Both the position numbers and the translations under genes were made by a program. Shown here piece after piece: positions 8,877 to 17,024 of a stretch of DNA of 32,557 nucleotides. This DNA is from Coemansia sp. RSA 922. Taxonomy: Eukaryota; Kickxellomycota; Kickxellomycetes; Kickxellales; Kickxellaceae. The notes below the pieces were generated by a model. The model was not told the origin of the DNA. It saw only the letters and a program-made list of their open reading frames with translations, and ran no database searches. Numbering within the stretch: the first letter of the stretch is position 1; the number at the start of each line of letters is the position of its first letter. The stretch covers positions 1 through 32,557 of the forward strand of contig JANBQS010000123.1 in assembly GCA_027577415.1 (NCBI GenBank), given 5' to 3'.

Positions 8877-11800
8877 ATGACGCGCTCTAAGCTCTCGTTC
8901 CTGGCTGCCGCATGGCTACTAGCGGCATATCAAGTCGAAGCCGGGCCCATTGCCACTGGTAAGTACATAAAAATTAGTGTTTTTGAGCTCCGCCTGCCAA
9001 CTTTATGCAACAATGTAAGAGCGCAATAACTAATTTTGATCTAAACCGCACCTCTCTTTTATAGCCGCTGACAATGCTGCCACCAGCTCTGAGCTGGCCA
9101 GTCTTGGCGGCCTATTGCAAGCGCTTGGCGCCGGAGTCATTGGCAACGGTGCCTTGCTCTACCCAACCGCTGCCTCTTCGCATCAGCGCGCTGAGGCCGA
9201 GATTCTTGCGTCCGATACGGCAACTCGCGTTTTTAAGAAAGTCAAGTCCATTCTCAAGGAGGGCGGTATCAACGATGATGAGGACGGAGGCGAGGAGTCG
9301 GCAAAGTCGGTGACATACCTAGTCAAGCCAGCTTTGATCTTCCATAAGGAAGAACTCCCGCCGCCCAACCCTCTCGCCGGCAACGTGCTGCCTTTGCCAG
9401 GAGGTGCACTTTTGTACACGCCGACGCCGACTGCAGGCGCTAACGGCGAGCCTACCAGCGGACCTGCCGCTAGCATCAAGGCCGCGTATGGCAACCTATT
9501 CGCTGCTTCGCCGTACACTCCGTCGTACACGCTGAACAAACCCCATGCGGCGGTCATCGTCGAGGAGGTCACCGACATGCTCAGCCTGAAGAGCATGCAG
9601 CAGCGTCTGGAGGAGGCAGGTGAAGACGACGAGGAAGAGGAGGATGAGGAGGACGAGTACGGTCGCAAGAAGAAGGGTAAGAAGAACATCAAGTTTGTCA
9701 CTCTCGAGTCCGTCGACTCTACCTCGGCATTCGTTAACCCGTTCACTCGCGCTGACTTCCCCTTCGGCCTAATGACTCCACCCGCGGCACCCACGCAGTC
9801 AAAGAAGGAGAGTGAGGAACCAAAGACCTCGACCCGCAAGACTATCAAGAAGATGCTTAGCGCCAAGCCCACGTCCACTTCAGCCTCCGTTGCAACCACC
9901 ACTGTGGCCTCCTCTACTGCGCAGCTCAACGCGTCGCTGGGCAAGGACGGCGGCATTACGATTGTGGCCAACAATTTGGCGCAGGTCACATCGTCCACGA
10001 TTGCTCCGGGTACCACGATCATCATCCCTCCTGCGTCATTGACGTCGAGCGCCAGCGTCGCTAGCTCTGCCTCTTCGTCGGCGGCTCCTGCGTCGTCCTC
10101 GGTGTCTATCCACGAGGACTCGTCGAAGAATGACGATGTCAAGGCCAACGAGGTTGCGCGCATAGCGCATACCAGCTCAGCCATGCCCGACCTGGGAGAT
10201 GGGACCAGCGTCAAGGGCAACCGCCGTAACGCCGCCACTTGCGATTCGCTTGCCTCGTCTGGTGCGTCCTCGATGAGCGGGATCGCTGATCTGGCGCAGG
10301 CCACTAACGTGCGCGAGGCTGTAGAGTCGCCTGTTGGTACCGTAGGATCCAGCACTGAATGGCACGCCGAGAGCAGCGCTACCCAGGCGTCGGCGAGCGA
10401 AGTGCCCAAGCACCGCAAGATGCACATTGTCCGCGTGTTCGAAGTCAAGAAGAACAAGAGCGTGCTGATTAGCGGCTCGTCTTCCTCGGCCTCAGTACAG
10501 ACGTCGAGCTCTTCGGGCGACCATATGCAGAAGCGCGATATTATGCCACTCTATGACGCACCCGAATCTACGTCGATGCTCGAGGCCAACCCAATGGAGA
10601 CACCTATGCTGGCTGAGAACTATTCGACCGAGCTCATTGCGCCCAACACTTACGCTCCCAACACTTACGCTCCCAACACTTACCCCGAGCCTGCCCGCAT
10701 GGCTCCTACGGTTAGCAACTGGCAGCGCTTGGCCAAGGAGTCGGTCAACGAAAATGACAGCGAGAGCGATAGCGACGATGAGCAAGGCTCGAAGAAGATC
10801 GATAGCGACGCCGAGAAGGTCAGCAGTATCCTGTCAATGTCCAAGGATAACGTCTCGCCTGCTGCTGCCGCCACCGACGCCTCTTCCTCGTCTGCATCGG
10901 TAGAGTCGACTGGTACTGCATCCGCCGACTCCTCATCGGCATCTGTGGAGTCTTCTTCAGTGTCGGCGGAGTCTACCGGCACCGCCTCTGCTGAGTCTTC
11001 GTCAGTCAACTCGTCGTCGGTGTCTGCAGAGTCTTCTTCAGCATCTGTCGAGTCCTCTTCGGTGTCGGCCGAGTCGACTGGCACTGCCTCTGCCGAGTCC
11101 TCATCGGCGTCTGCCAACTCGTCGACGGTGTCTGGTGACATCAAGGTCGAAGGTGCTTCGGCAAGCACTTCGGTCTCTGGCGACTCTGCCTCTGCTAGCT
11201 CCACCAAGGCCACGGCACAATCCACCTCGAGTGCCTCACCCCAGTCTACTTCGAGTGCCTCTGCCCAGTCAACCTCGAGCGTATCGGTCAAGAAGAGCGG
11301 CACCGTGAAATCATCGTCTACGTCACACGCTGCCAATAGCTCGTCTCGGTCGCTGAGCATCGAGGACATTGGTGCTCAAGAGACCTCAGTCGAGAAGGGC
11401 AGTGCCTCTGAGGAGGCCGAGTCTGACAAGAAATCCGAGAGCGACAGCGACAGTGAGAGCGATGGCGAGTCTGGCGTAGAGAAGCACGAAGCCGATGAGA
11501 GAGATGCCAGCGAGGAGGGTGACTCTGAGAGCTCAGACAACGAGAGCGAGATCGCCAAGAACGAGGACAGCGACGACGAGGAGGCCAGTCCTCGCACCAA
11601 GGTCGGTTCCAGGGAGCGCCTAGCTATTGTGCCCATGGGTAACGAAGGTGATTCGCTCGGAGCTATTCAGCGTATTGCTGCTCTTGGTCTGCGCGAGGCC
11701 GAGAAGGCTGTCGAGGAGTTTGACAAGCACTCGGATGCTCCCGAAATCGAGGCTCTGACTACTCAGGACGAGAAGCCCGCCATGACGTCCTCTGCCTCTG

Positions 11801-12876
11801 AGCAGGCTGCCACTCAGTCGATTGCCGCCGCCGAGGCTGTCGCTAGCCGGTCAGTAGCCAGCGCACTTTCGGTCGCCATGTCGTCGCTGGGTCAGCACGC
11901 TTCCGAATCTGCCTCTCAGTCTCCAGTCCGTGCGGCCGCTAACAAAGACCGCGACGGTGACAGCGACGATGATAAGGATGACGACGAGGACAAGGACGAG
12001 AAGCGCTCAAAGAAGGAGGACTCGGACGACGATGACTCTGACTCTGACAACGAGAAGGGCAAGTCGGCCAATTCCGATGACGATAGCGACGATGACTCTG
12101 ATAGCGGCTCCGACAAGAAGAAGTCGTCTAGGCGCAAGAAGTCGAGCGACGACAAGGAGGCCCGTGGCGAGTTTGACAAGGAGGCCAACGCCGCACGCAA
12201 GGCTGTTTCCGCTGCTGCCGCCGAGTCTGCCCAACAGGTCGTCAAGACCACTGATCTCGACGCTATGGCCACCGGCTCTGCCTCTGCCGACTTTGACGGA
12301 GACAAGGCCGAGCGCAAGGCTCTGTCTGAGGCTGCTTCCGAGTCTGTTCAGCAGGCAGTCAAGGTCACCGCCACGGAGCTCGATGATGCCGCCGCCACGG
12401 ACTCTGCCATGACTGACGGCAGCGCAGTGGGTCGCGATGTTGCCAGCGCCTCCGAAGATGAGATGGAGTTTGAGACCCACAGCGGTGTCAACTCTGACGG
12501 CGAGGAAGTCAAGTTTGTCACACAGCTGGTTCCCGACGAGAAGCAGGACAAGGCAGAGCGCGCCAAGGCCAACGAGTCGCCCAGCATCGTCGTCATGGCC
12601 TCCATCGAAGAGGACTATGAGGAGGACTACTACACCAAGCCGCAGGCCTCGGGTGCAAGGAGGTCTGCCCACGTCTCGGACAATGCCAGCGATGCCATTG
12701 TGCCTTCCAGAGTCCAAAGGAACGCCGTTAATGCTATGCACGATGTGGATGACGTCTACGACGAGGGAGACAAGGTCGTCCGTGGTGTTGAGCCAACGCC
12801 CGATATCAGCATCATCAAGGAGAGCCAAAACCGGGCCATCAACATTGGCCTCGGCAACCTCCGCCGCCACGTCTAA
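8877..12876 (+). CDS. Large secreted Ser/Ala-rich acidic protein (two exons, 1297 aa)
   Basis: Exon 1 (8877-8958) encodes signal peptide MTRSKLSFLAAAWLLAAYQVEA. Exon 2 (9065-12876) follows a 106-bp GTAAGT..TAG intron and continues ADNAATSSELASLGGLLQALGAGVIGNGALLYPTAA. The chain is zoned: an N-terminal ~290 residues with some conserved-looking segments and a DDEEEEDEEDE tract; a Ser/Thr/Ala region; three NTYAP repeats; a SSASVESTGTASAE repeat block (~10,870-11,130); then alternating acidic SDSDSESD blocks and Lys-rich stretches; and a non-repetitive C-terminus (PDISIIKESQNRAINIGLGNLRRHV). No enzymatic domain is seen. The composition suits a heavily O-glycosylated or phosphorylated, cation-binding wall, spore or matrix protein, which is inference. 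It is convergent with tubulin cofactor B, 100 bp away. Confidence 0.82.
8959..9064 (+). other. Intron behind the signal-peptide exon
   Basis: 106 bp, donor GTAAGT, acceptor TTTTATAG, with branch-site candidate AACTAAT near 9026-9036. Splicing in phase 1 joins the signal peptide to the long downstream frame. Confidence 0.85.
10647..10686 (+). repeat. 15-bp tandem repeat encoding NTYAP
   Basis: CCCAACACTTACGCT is repeated almost perfectly and ends in CCCAACACTTACCCC. It encodes three successive NTYAP/NTYPE units inside the large secreted protein. Confidence 0.85.
10870..11300 (+). repeat. Degenerate Ser-rich coding repeats (SSASVESTGTASAE type)
   Basis: Units such as ESTGTASAE, SSSVSAESSSAS and AQSTSSAS recur in irregular order with synonymous divergence (TCG/TCC/TCT alternation). 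This suggests old, diverged duplications rather than a recent expansion. Confidence 0.75.
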
Positions 12877-12976
12877 GCTCACATTTTACTTTCATTTTTA
12901 CTTTCATTTACAAACCACACAAATATAATAAGCGGATATACCATTTTATACTATGTGTTGCACTACCCTTGTTTTT

Positions 12977-13720
12977 TTACATTTCCTCCAGGTCACTGCC
13001 AAAAATGTCTTCTTCGGGGAAGTCGCCCGTAGTGACCTTGTCTGGCCACACAAACGATCCATAGTCGGCTGCGCACTGGAAGTACTTTGTTCCGTCTACA
13101 GACCCGTCGTTCTTACCCACAGGCTCATCGTACTCTACGCCGACCCAATAGCCAGGACGAAAGCCAGTCTCTCCAACAAACCTCACAGTGCCACGCTTTC
13201 TAAACTCGCCATCCGGCAAGGCCACCTCGCACCTGCTACCTACAGGAATGCTCAATGCCAATTCTTTGGCCTTTATATCCTCATCGATAGACACTTCTGA
13301 AGCGCCATCGGCGAACCGACCCATCCTATGTCTTCTCTTAAACGCACGCACCGTGTCGCGACGTCTATCATACTCGTCGTCTTCCATTACGTACTTTTCT
13401 ACCTGAGATTCGTCAAAGTTCATCTGCGCGCTAGAGTTTGTCGTCTTGACACTCAGTGTCATAAGATCTTTGACTGGGTAGAATCCCAGCATACGCGAGT
13501 CATCGCCGGATATCTCACATACGGGGTTGGACGCCGCGTCCAAGAGAACGAGCTGCTGGTCGATGGGTCGGATACCAACGATTGGCTCTAGTCGGACTTT
13601 GAGCTCCTCGATTGTCAGAGACTTTTGGAAGCGACGTTCAGAGCTAGAGTTTTGGCTCTCAACAAACAGCGTCACGACAGCTGAGCTCCCAGACACTGCG
13701 CTAACGTTCAAATGGTCCAT
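12977..13720 (-). CDS. Tubulin-folding cofactor B (247 aa)
   Basis: This cytosolic chaperone captures alpha-tubulin after CCT and works with cofactor E (yeast Alf1, fission yeast Alp11, human TBCB). The order is typical: an N-terminal ubiquitin-like domain (residues ~13-95, ending [10 protein letters not shown]); a linker with [27 protein letters not shown] (110-136); and a C-terminal CAP-Gly domain (~158-235) with [20 protein letters not shown], the diagnostic GKNDGSVDG (202-210) and KYFQC. It ends in an acidic tail, GSDLEEM. Length matches the family. It is intronless and starts at [12 protein letters not shown]. It is divergent from the small gene at 14236. Confidence 0.95.
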   Translation of the reverse strand: MDHLNVSAVSGSSAVVTLFVESQNSSSERRFQKSLTIEELKVRLEPIVGIRPIDQQLVLLDAASNPVCEISGDDSRMLGFYPVKDLMTLSVKTTNSSAQMNFDESQVEKYVMEDDEYDRRRDTVRAFKRRHRMGRFADGASEVSIDEDIKAKELALSIPVGSRCEVALPDGEFRKRGTVRFVGETGFRPGYWVGVEYDEPVGKNDGSVDGTKYFQCAADYGSFVWPDKVTTGDFPEEDIFGSDLEEM

Positions 13721-14235
13721 TTTTTTGTAAATACTAAGATAAAGGTGGTACTAATATGAGAGTCTAAAGCTTAGGCCCCCTGGGCATGCCTAAGCACCAA
13801 TTTCTCATACACGCATAGAGTCAGACACAAAAGATGATATGGGATGTGATTCTATATGTCTCTCGTCTCTGTGAATAGCAGGCTTCAAAGCACCAAGTCT
13901 TGCGCTCACGACTTTTCAGACAAGCAAAATAAATGATGTAAGAAGGACAAAAGTGTGGAGACTTGCTACCTAGTGTCATCCTCAGTCATCGCTGATTACC
14001 AACACTCTTTGACCGCTCAAAGAGAACAAGTCTCGTTTTGAGAGCTGCCTTCGTCGCTACAATACGTGTAAGACTTTATCCCGCTCCGCTCTTCTTTCCC
14101 TTCTTGGCCGCTAATGCGAATGGCCTTATAAGAGCAGGAGAGCCCGCCTTTTTTTTCTGAATATTTCTCTTGTCTCTCAACCCCCACTTTTTTTGCTTTT
14201 CTTGTTCACATCTTTCTAAACACACTGCTGGCATC
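13721..14235. other. Divergent promoter region of TBCB and the 14236 gene
   Basis: 515 bp. The right side holds TTATAAG at 14126-14132 and a T-rich leader. The left side contains the cofactor B upstream region, with no clear TATA. No gene seen. Confidence 0.55.
14126..14132 (+). promoter_or_regulatory. TATA-like element of the 14236 gene
   Basis: TTATAAG, about 105 bp before the ATG at 14236. Confidence 0.45.
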
Positions 14236-14781
14236 ATGAGTTTCAAAGAAAATGGCTTTATTAGAGTGGAAGACGTAGCTACGCTTACAGAGCTAGTACG
14301 GAGCCTAAAAAATGGGGAGGTCCCTATAGTGTTTGTGTCCCCCAGCCTCAATGGAAATGTTATGATAGACGACGCTACTCAAGCTATGGTGACAGATTTG
14401 CATAGTGATTCACTGTACCGTCTTTTTGTTTACACTGGTGGATACTGTCCTGATCTCGAAGAGCGCGGAGATACCTTCTATTTGAAAAAGATCAACTTGA
14501 GTGAATGTAATGGCATTGCCGAGTACTTTAGCAATGCTATGCTTGCCCTAAAGGTAGGATTTGATGTATTTGAGCGGTTTGAAGGCGCCAGAATGTACAA
14601 GTCATGCAACGTACCGATTAACGGCATGCCAGAGTGTTCTCGCACGGTACATAACAGGAGGAGTACTAAAATCAGGATGAATCAAGCATTATCGTGGAAA
14701 GGAGAGGAGCGCCAAAAAATAGAACAAGAATCTCAAAGGCCACTACCATTCAAGCTTGACTGCCTACTTAGCATATCCTAA
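14236..14781 (+). CDS. Uncharacterised small protein, possible thioredoxin-like fold (181 aa or shorter)
   Basis: Start MSFKENGFIRVEDV at 14236, just after a T-rich leader. Residues ~15-105 resemble the neighbour at 15139: LTELVRSLKNGEVPIVFVSP aligns with ADDLVRFIEKYQKHPVLIYV, then a helix ending DLH, then a strand and final helix (NGIAEYFSNAM). The strand-helix pattern suggests a thioredoxin-like fold without a CxxC active site; this is inference. The C-terminal ~75 residues have no counterpart in the neighbour. A possible GTAGGA donor at 14554 and an AACAG acceptor at about 14656 would define a ~102-bp intron and stop soon after, giving a ~109-residue protein. So the 3' structure is uncertain. 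Function unknown. Confidence 0.6.
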   Translation: MSFKENGFIRVEDVATLTELVRSLKNGEVPIVFVSPSLNGNVMIDDATQAMVTDLHSDSLYRLFVYTGGYCPDLEERGDTFYLKKINLSECNGIAEYFSNAMLALKVGFDVFERFEGARMYKSCNVPINGMPECSRTVHNRRSTKIRMNQALSWKGEERQKIEQESQRPLPFKLDCLLSIS

Positions 14782-14796
14782 AAGGCGTCCACCTGA

Positions 14797-14897
14797 GCAT
14801 ATTTCAAAGCAGGCTGACTTTCTTTTTGCTGACCATGTGGTGTTTGCTGTCATGCAACAGTTGAAGCTTCCTTGGCATGTTTCAAAGCAAGCTGACT
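14797..14897 (+). repeat. Pair of 23-bp direct repeats
   Basis: 14797-14819 and 14875-14897 share 21 of 23 bases around the core TTTCAAAGCARGCTGACT, 78 bp apart. A weaker third relative, CAAGCTTGACTGCCTACTTAG, lies at about 14751, overlapping the end of the upstream open frame. Confidence 0.7.
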
Positions 14898-15026
14898 GCC
14901 TTTTAGTATTCCTGAAAGCAAGTCTAGTCGCAGTCGGTGGCATTTGTTGCTGTCACAATTCTTGGGGAAAGCGGAATACTATTAGCCACCGCCTGTCATG
15001 GAATAGGTATTGTTCTTTTTTAGGAA

Positions 15027-15035
15027 TATAAAAAG
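15027..15035 (+). promoter_or_regulatory. TATA box of the 15139 gene
   Basis: TATAAAAAG, 112 bp before the ATG. Confidence 0.6.
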
Positions 15036-15138
15036 AGAGCACACTCGAGCCTCTTGGCCAATTCTTTTCTTCTTATCTCGTCTCAAATTTCTCATTTTAC
15101 CTTGTATCAGCTCTCATTATTTTTTATTAGCAGTTTAA

Positions 15139-15570
15139 ATGACCAAGAATATCCTTGATAAAGATATTGTTTTTAACGGCGCAGATGATTTGGTTCGGTT
15201 TATTGAGAAATATCAGAAACATCCCGTTCTCATCTATGTAATTGCGAATGATTCTACGGACGGCACCATGGTTGCTAATGGTCTTGCTGAGCTGCACTGT
15301 AATGCTGCTATTGGTTTAATGACTAGAAATAACAATAATGCCCAAGTATTTTTAGCTAGCCATATGAACCCCAATGATTTAAAGGAAATGAAGGTTCTAG
15401 TTTTTAACAATAAAGGAAAGCGCATTGTCTCTCCCAGTAGCATTGTTGATTATCTTCGATCTGTCGAGAATGACAGAGAAGATAAAAACTTGCAGTTTAA
15501 CGATGATTGCTTGGAGAATACTTACGTTAATTTTATTAAGCTCATTGCTGCATCATGCCCTATCATGTAG
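15139..15570 (+). CDS. Uncharacterised small protein, possible thioredoxin-like fold (143 aa)
   Basis: Start MTKNILDKDIVFNGADDL. There is no signal peptide or membrane segment. The order of predicted elements is helix (DDLVRFIEKYQKH), strand (PVLIYVIAND), helix (VANGLAELHCNA), strand (AQVFLASH), strand (MKVLVFNNKGKRI), helix (SSIVDYLRSVEND). This resembles thioredoxin-fold proteins in which a beta hairpin ending xxNxGKxI precedes the last helix, but no CxxC is present. It looks distantly paralogous to the gene at 14236, mainly over the first ~60 residues. It has its own TATA box and leader, so it is a separate transcription unit. No known family is recognised with confidence. Confidence 0.68.
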   Translation: MTKNILDKDIVFNGADDLVRFIEKYQKHPVLIYVIANDSTDGTMVANGLAELHCNAAIGLMTRNNNNAQVFLASHMNPNDLKEMKVLVFNNKGKRIVSPSSIVDYLRSVENDREDKNLQFNDDCLENTYVNFIKLIAASCPIM

Positions 15571-15940
15571 CCATGATATGTGTGGGAATCTGTCCACTCT
15601 GCAGCTTGCCAACCTCAAAGGTTTCGAGACAAATGAGGACTAGGTGTTTGGCTCATGTTTTGTAGTTAGTTTCACAGTGACAGAAGGTTGTTCGAGTCGC
15701 ATCGCTTTGTACACAGTGCATTAGACTAGGCTGTATGTTCTTTTGTTGTCCAACTCTAGAATAAATCACTATAATCACAATCATCGAGTTTGGGGGCGTA
15801 GAATTCTGGATTGTCAACCGTTCTCATGTGAAACTCTGGAATCAGCCTTGGTCGCATGGATTTGCGTTTCTGCTATCTTGGTCTCCTCAGCTCGCCTCCA
15901 TTTCTGTTATATTCGCCCTCTTAATTTTCTCTACTGTGTT
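15571..15940. other. Intergenic, no gene seen
   Basis: 370 bp before the quinone oxidoreductase. The same frame stays open from 15743, but the residues encoded before 15941 do not resemble the family, so I treat this as promoter and leader. Confidence 0.55.
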
Positions 15941-16936
15941 ATGCGCGCGATAGTTGTCAAAAGCTGGCTCAAGGGCCCCGGAGACATGGAGGTCACAGAC
16001 ATACCCATGCCAGTCGCCAAGGACGGAGAGCTACTGGTAAAAGTAGACTCGGCGGGCGTCAACTTTTTCGACGTGCTGATGATTGCAGGCAAGTACCAGA
16101 TAAAGCCCGCGCTCCCGTTTACTTTGGGCGCCGAGTTCTCTGGTACCGTAGTCAAGATATCTCCCAGTGATACAAGGTTTGCAGTTGGTGATAGAGTGTT
16201 TGGCTCAAACGTGACTGGCGCATATGCCGAATATATAGCCGTTCCGTCAATCCACTGTTTTCCGATTCCATCGGCGCTTAGCTTTGAGCAAGCCGCTGGT
16301 ATCTACATAACGTATCCGACGAGCTACGCGGGTCTGGTTCTGAGAGCCAAAGTTCAGCGAGGCGACTGGGTGCTAGTACATGCGGCGGCTGGTGGTGTGG
16401 GTATTGCTGCCGTGCAGATTGCCAAGGCATTGGGCGCCCATGTCATTGCGGCGACGGGCAGCAAAGACAAATTTGATATCTGCCGTCAGCAAGGTGCCGA
16501 CCACTGCATTAACTACCACGACGCTGACTGGACAAACCAAGTCATCAAGCTGACCGACGGTAAGGGTGCCGACATTGTGTATGATCCAGTGGGAAAGGTC
16601 GAGGAGTCGCTGAAATGCGTGGCATGGAACGGGCGTATCGTGGTCGTGGGGTTTGCTGCTGGTGCTATTGAAAAGGTGGCTACTAATCGCATTCTGTTGA
16701 AGAACGTCGCTGTAACTGGAGTCTACTGGGGCGCCTATGCGCTCAATGAGCCTGAACGGATTCCAGAGGTTTGGGACGCTCTGTTCAAGCTCGCTGAAGA
16801 TGGACTGATTCGTCCAGTTGTGTTCCAGCCTATTTTCCACGGACTGGACCAGGTCAAGGACGCGCTAAAGGCCATCGCCCACCGCGAGACATATGGCAAA
16901 GCAGTTGTAAAGCTATCAGAGTATTCCAAGCTGTGA
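15941..16936 (+). CDS. NAD(P)H:quinone oxidoreductase-like medium-chain dehydrogenase (331 aa)
   Basis: I start at ATG 15941 because MRAIVVKSWLKGPGDMEV is the normal N-terminus of this family. Motifs: KVDSAGVNFFDVLMIAGKY (35-52), GAEFSGTV (63-70), VGDRVFGS (82-89), the NADPH-binding AAAGGVGIAAVQIAKALGA (148-166), GADIVYDPVGK (209-219) and NGRIVVVGFAAGAI (230-243). The cysteines that bind catalytic and structural zinc in alcohol dehydrogenases are absent, as in zeta-crystallin/QOR proteins. Likely role: one- or two-electron reduction of quinones or enals in the cytosol. The substrate cannot be read from the sequence. Closest in my memory to quinone oxidoreductase-like protein 2. Convergent with the MscS-type channel, 88 bp away. 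Confidence 0.9.
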   Translation: MRAIVVKSWLKGPGDMEVTDIPMPVAKDGELLVKVDSAGVNFFDVLMIAGKYQIKPALPFTLGAEFSGTVVKISPSDTRFAVGDRVFGSNVTGAYAEYIAVPSIHCFPIPSALSFEQAAGIYITYPTSYAGLVLRAKVQRGDWVLVHAAAGGVGIAAVQIAKALGAHVIAATGSKDKFDICRQQGADHCINYHDADWTNQVIKLTDGKGADIVYDPVGKVEESLKCVAWNGRIVVVGFAAGAIEKVATNRILLKNVAVTGVYWGAYALNEPERIPEVWDALFKLAEDGLIRPVVFQPIFHGLDQVKDALKAIAHRETYGKAVVKLSEYSKL

Positions 16937-16992
16937 TATTGAAATAGTGTTACTGAAATTTTCTTAAAGTTTTACTCTTTCAAGCATATAAT

Positions 16993-17015
16993 TTTATTTA
17001 TTTATTTATTTCCAC
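16993..17015. repeat. (TTTA)n run in the shared 3' region
   Basis: Nearly six TTTA units lie between the two convergent stops. Read on the minus strand they supply AATAAA-type polyadenylation signals shortly after the channel gene's stop at 17025. Confidence 0.7.
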
Positions 17016-17024
17016 TAAGCTCCG

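Larger units (their letters stand above)
14782..15138 (+). other. Spacer between the two small paralogue-like genes, with degenerate direct repeats and a TATA box
   Basis: 357 bp. It holds the direct repeats at 14797 and 14875, then TATAAAAAG at 15027-15035 and a T/C-rich leader for the downstream gene. Confidence 0.6.

Noticed and set aside
9183..10457. 424-codon open frame antisense to the large secreted protein
   Set aside because: It is the mirror of Ser/Ala/Glu codons in the real gene, Leu/Ser-rich and without motifs. The plus strand has a signal peptide, an intron and a full-length frame.
12007..12882. 291-codon open frame antisense to the same gene's 3' end
   Set aside because: Val/Leu/Gly-rich shadow caused by GAC/GAG/GCC-rich sense codons; no independent start context or family motif.
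15685..15700. GTTCGAGTC string reminiscent of a tRNA T-loop
   Set aside because: No flanking acceptor, D-arm or anticodon arm could be built around it on either strand.
15743..15940. 66-residue N-terminal extension of the quinone oxidoreductase
   Set aside because: No similarity to the family, which begins at MRAIVVKSW; no clear targeting-peptide pattern.
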